A program made the translations under genes and the position numbers. Below the pieces are notes generated by a model. The model had not been told where the DNA came from and made no database searches. It saw only the letters and a program-made list of their open reading frames with translations. From Amblyornis subalaris (taxonomy: Eukaryota > Chordata > Aves > Passeriformes > Ptilonorhynchidae): a stretch of 64,000 nt of DNA. Position 1 is the first letter of the stretch. The number at the start of each line of letters is the position of its first letter. The stretch lies in contig JACAXG010000054.1 of NCBI GenBank assembly GCA_018881555.1, positions 2,604,001-2,668,000 on the forward strand, given 5' to 3'. Below are positions 62,481-64,000 of the stretch, one piece after another.

Positions 62481-63757
62481 ACTAAGCAGGGACTCACATA
62501 TGTCCTGACTACTGTTTAATGCATAGCTGTAATTACACAGTTCAGTGTGATAAACTTGGTGTGAACAGTTGACATTGAGAAAGCAGCCACATTGTTGTTT
62601 TCTTTGCCAATGGAAGCAAAAGATATTCAGTGAGAGGGTTTAGAAGGTCAATACAGAACTGATACATCTCCTACACCAACAGCAATAACAAAAAAATGTG
62701 CAGGTGTAAGGCTGGAGGAAAAGCAACACTGGGGAAGTTGTCACAGTTCAAAACTAAGTACACAAGATTCCCACAACTATCTCAAGGTGCATGTATCAGT
62801 ACTTTTAAGTTACTCAGATCACTTGAATTTCTGTAGGCTCTCTGAAAACATAACCAGCTGTAGGAGAGATACTAGGTAGACACTATCCAACATCACTTCA
62901 CTGTAGCAGGGCTGCCTTAAGATGATAATTTTACAAGAATGAAATAGAGCATGCACCACATCACAAGCAGCAGCATCATGTAGATTTTGAGGGGGAGAGT
63001 CAAGGAACATTTGAGATGTTTTCCCTTAGGTGGACTTCCCTAGAACATTTTATGGATCTTAAGCTGCAGTTTTACTTCTTCAGACCTACTTCTGCAACAT
63101 TTCCTTTATCCATTAAAGGCACAGATATTCATGAAGCATAAATTTCAGAATGATAAGCACACATTTTTCTTGAACAGCCTTAAATAGGTATGTCCAAGGG
63201 TTCCTGGCAAAAATGGCTGAGTAGCCTTGGAACTGAAAATGAACAGTGCCGTCTGAGTCAGTCATATCTAGCAACTTCTGTGTGAGCTGCGTTTAACATT
63301 TGGAAAGTACATTTTGGCAGTGACACATGGGGTTTGTGTCTCATTCAAAAATAATAATTCATTCAGATATTTGATGGTATACATTACTAGAAGCAAGCAC
63401 AGACTTTATCCGTGTGATACATTATTTGCTGCAAGCAATTTACGCAGATGTTATTCTTCACAAGAGAAATTCAGCAAGTGTCTTCTGTGGAATGTACTTT
63501 ATTATGACTCTCTTCAGCAGACATCAGCACAGATCTCTGATAGACAGAAGCATTTGCCTGTGGTTTAATTCAGGCTTTGAACTAAAGAAGGGGATAGACA
63601 TGGCCAGTGCTTAGAGGCAGATGCAGCCCAGTCTTGGTGCTTGTGAAAAGGAACAATGCAGGTCCTATCATGGTCAGCTCGACTGTGCTTGGAGCTTTAA
63701 GCAGAGCTAATGGAGGAGGCTATGTTACTTTTCTGAATTTCTGTGCTTATTTCTCAG
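62481..63757. other. Non-coding stretch before the candidate terminal exon
   Basis: Upstream gag or protease of the minus-strand gypsy element should lie at the left end of this stretch if retained, but I cannot recognise it. The right end (about 63.72-63.757 kb) is the pyrimidine-rich acceptor region of the candidate exon. Confidence 0.4.
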
Positions 63758-63909
63758 TAATCAGACCTGCGGATGCTGTCAGGAGTGTACTTTGGCTGAT
63801 TTCTTCCAAAACTCAGGAATGTGATCTGGATCTGAAGCACTGGGAGCTTCCTCCTGAAGTGAAATACATGCTTTTTAATGCACTGCTGAAACAGAAAATC
63901 AGTGAATAA
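63758..63909 (+). CDS. Candidate terminal coding exon, product not recognised
   Basis: A strong splice acceptor (TTCTGTGCTTATTTCTCAG, AG at 63756-63757) leads into an open frame of 152 nt that ends at TAA 63907-63909. The first two bases complete a codon from the preceding exon (phase 1). The translation reads IRPADAVRSVLWLISSK, then QECDLDLKHWELPPEVK, then YMLFNALLKQ. It is rich in charged and hydrophobic residues in a helix-like pattern and is one of the most protein-like segments of the window. The frame is open further upstream, so the acceptor choice is inferred. AATAAA at 63905-63910 overlaps the stop, and a normal 3' UTR may continue past the window. I do not recognise the protein. No partner exon is proven inside the window, so a chance frame remains possible. 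Confidence 0.45.
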
Positions 63910-64000
63910 ACTGTTTAAAGAAAAGTTTGTATATTAGTCTCCAGTAGCTAAGTTAAGTTTGCAATGAACTCAGACCAGGCTGCTCAGGGCTTCGTCTGGT

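Noticed and set aside
1..64000. tRNA, rRNA, snRNA genes, CRISPR arrays or bacterial-type operons
   Set aside because: No cloverleaf with A and B boxes, no spaced direct-repeat array and no dense gene clusters were seen. The window is vertebrate nuclear DNA.

Overview
This window comes from a bird genome, most likely a macrochromosomal, AT-rich and gene-poor stretch. The evidence is the repeat content: four 3'-end fragments of CR1 LINEs (two in each orientation, with the avian-type ATTCTATGA or ATTCTGTGA tail) and one solitary LTR of the avian ERVL type. I cannot name the species. Single ambiguous bases (N) are scattered along the window and are dense between 33.06 and 35.06 kb.

Layout. 0.56-2.54 kb (+): a broken Ty3/gypsy pol (reverse transcriptase end, RNase H, integrase). 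2.5-35 kb: mostly unannotated non-coding DNA with CR1 fragments at 6.9-7.15 kb (+), 27.5-28.5 kb (+, with readable reverse transcriptase) and 34.7-35.1 kb (-), plus simple repeats and a 16-bp-arm hairpin at 11.8 kb. 35.5-37.0 kb (-): a protein-like but stop- and frameshift-broken reading frame that I do not recognise. 37.2 kb: a 23-bp-arm AT/GT palindrome. 38.2 kb (+): a candidate 126-nt in-phase exon. 42.3 kb: a 99-bp pyrimidine tract. 51.64-52.18 kb (+): a solo LTR. 53.2 kb (+): a 77-codon open frame. 53.8-54.3 kb (-): an old CR1-like reverse transcriptase relic. 57.3-57.8 kb: a strong CpG island with a CTCF-like motif, the only clear promoter candidate. 58.1 kb (-): a CR1 fragment. 60.3-62.5 kb (-): a second Ty3/gypsy pol fossil, apparently from a different lineage. 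63.76-63.91 kb (+): a candidate terminal coding exon.

No complete protein-coding gene can be read here. The window may hold introns and flanking DNA of a plus-strand gene whose last coding exon ends near 63.9 kb. The CpG island would be either an internal promoter or the start of another transcription unit. The least expected content is the pair of Ty3/gypsy pol fossils, a class that is scarce in birds, and the unidentified coding relic at 35.5-37 kb. Several stretches that look like conserved non-coding elements are listed with low confidence, because no alignment could be run.
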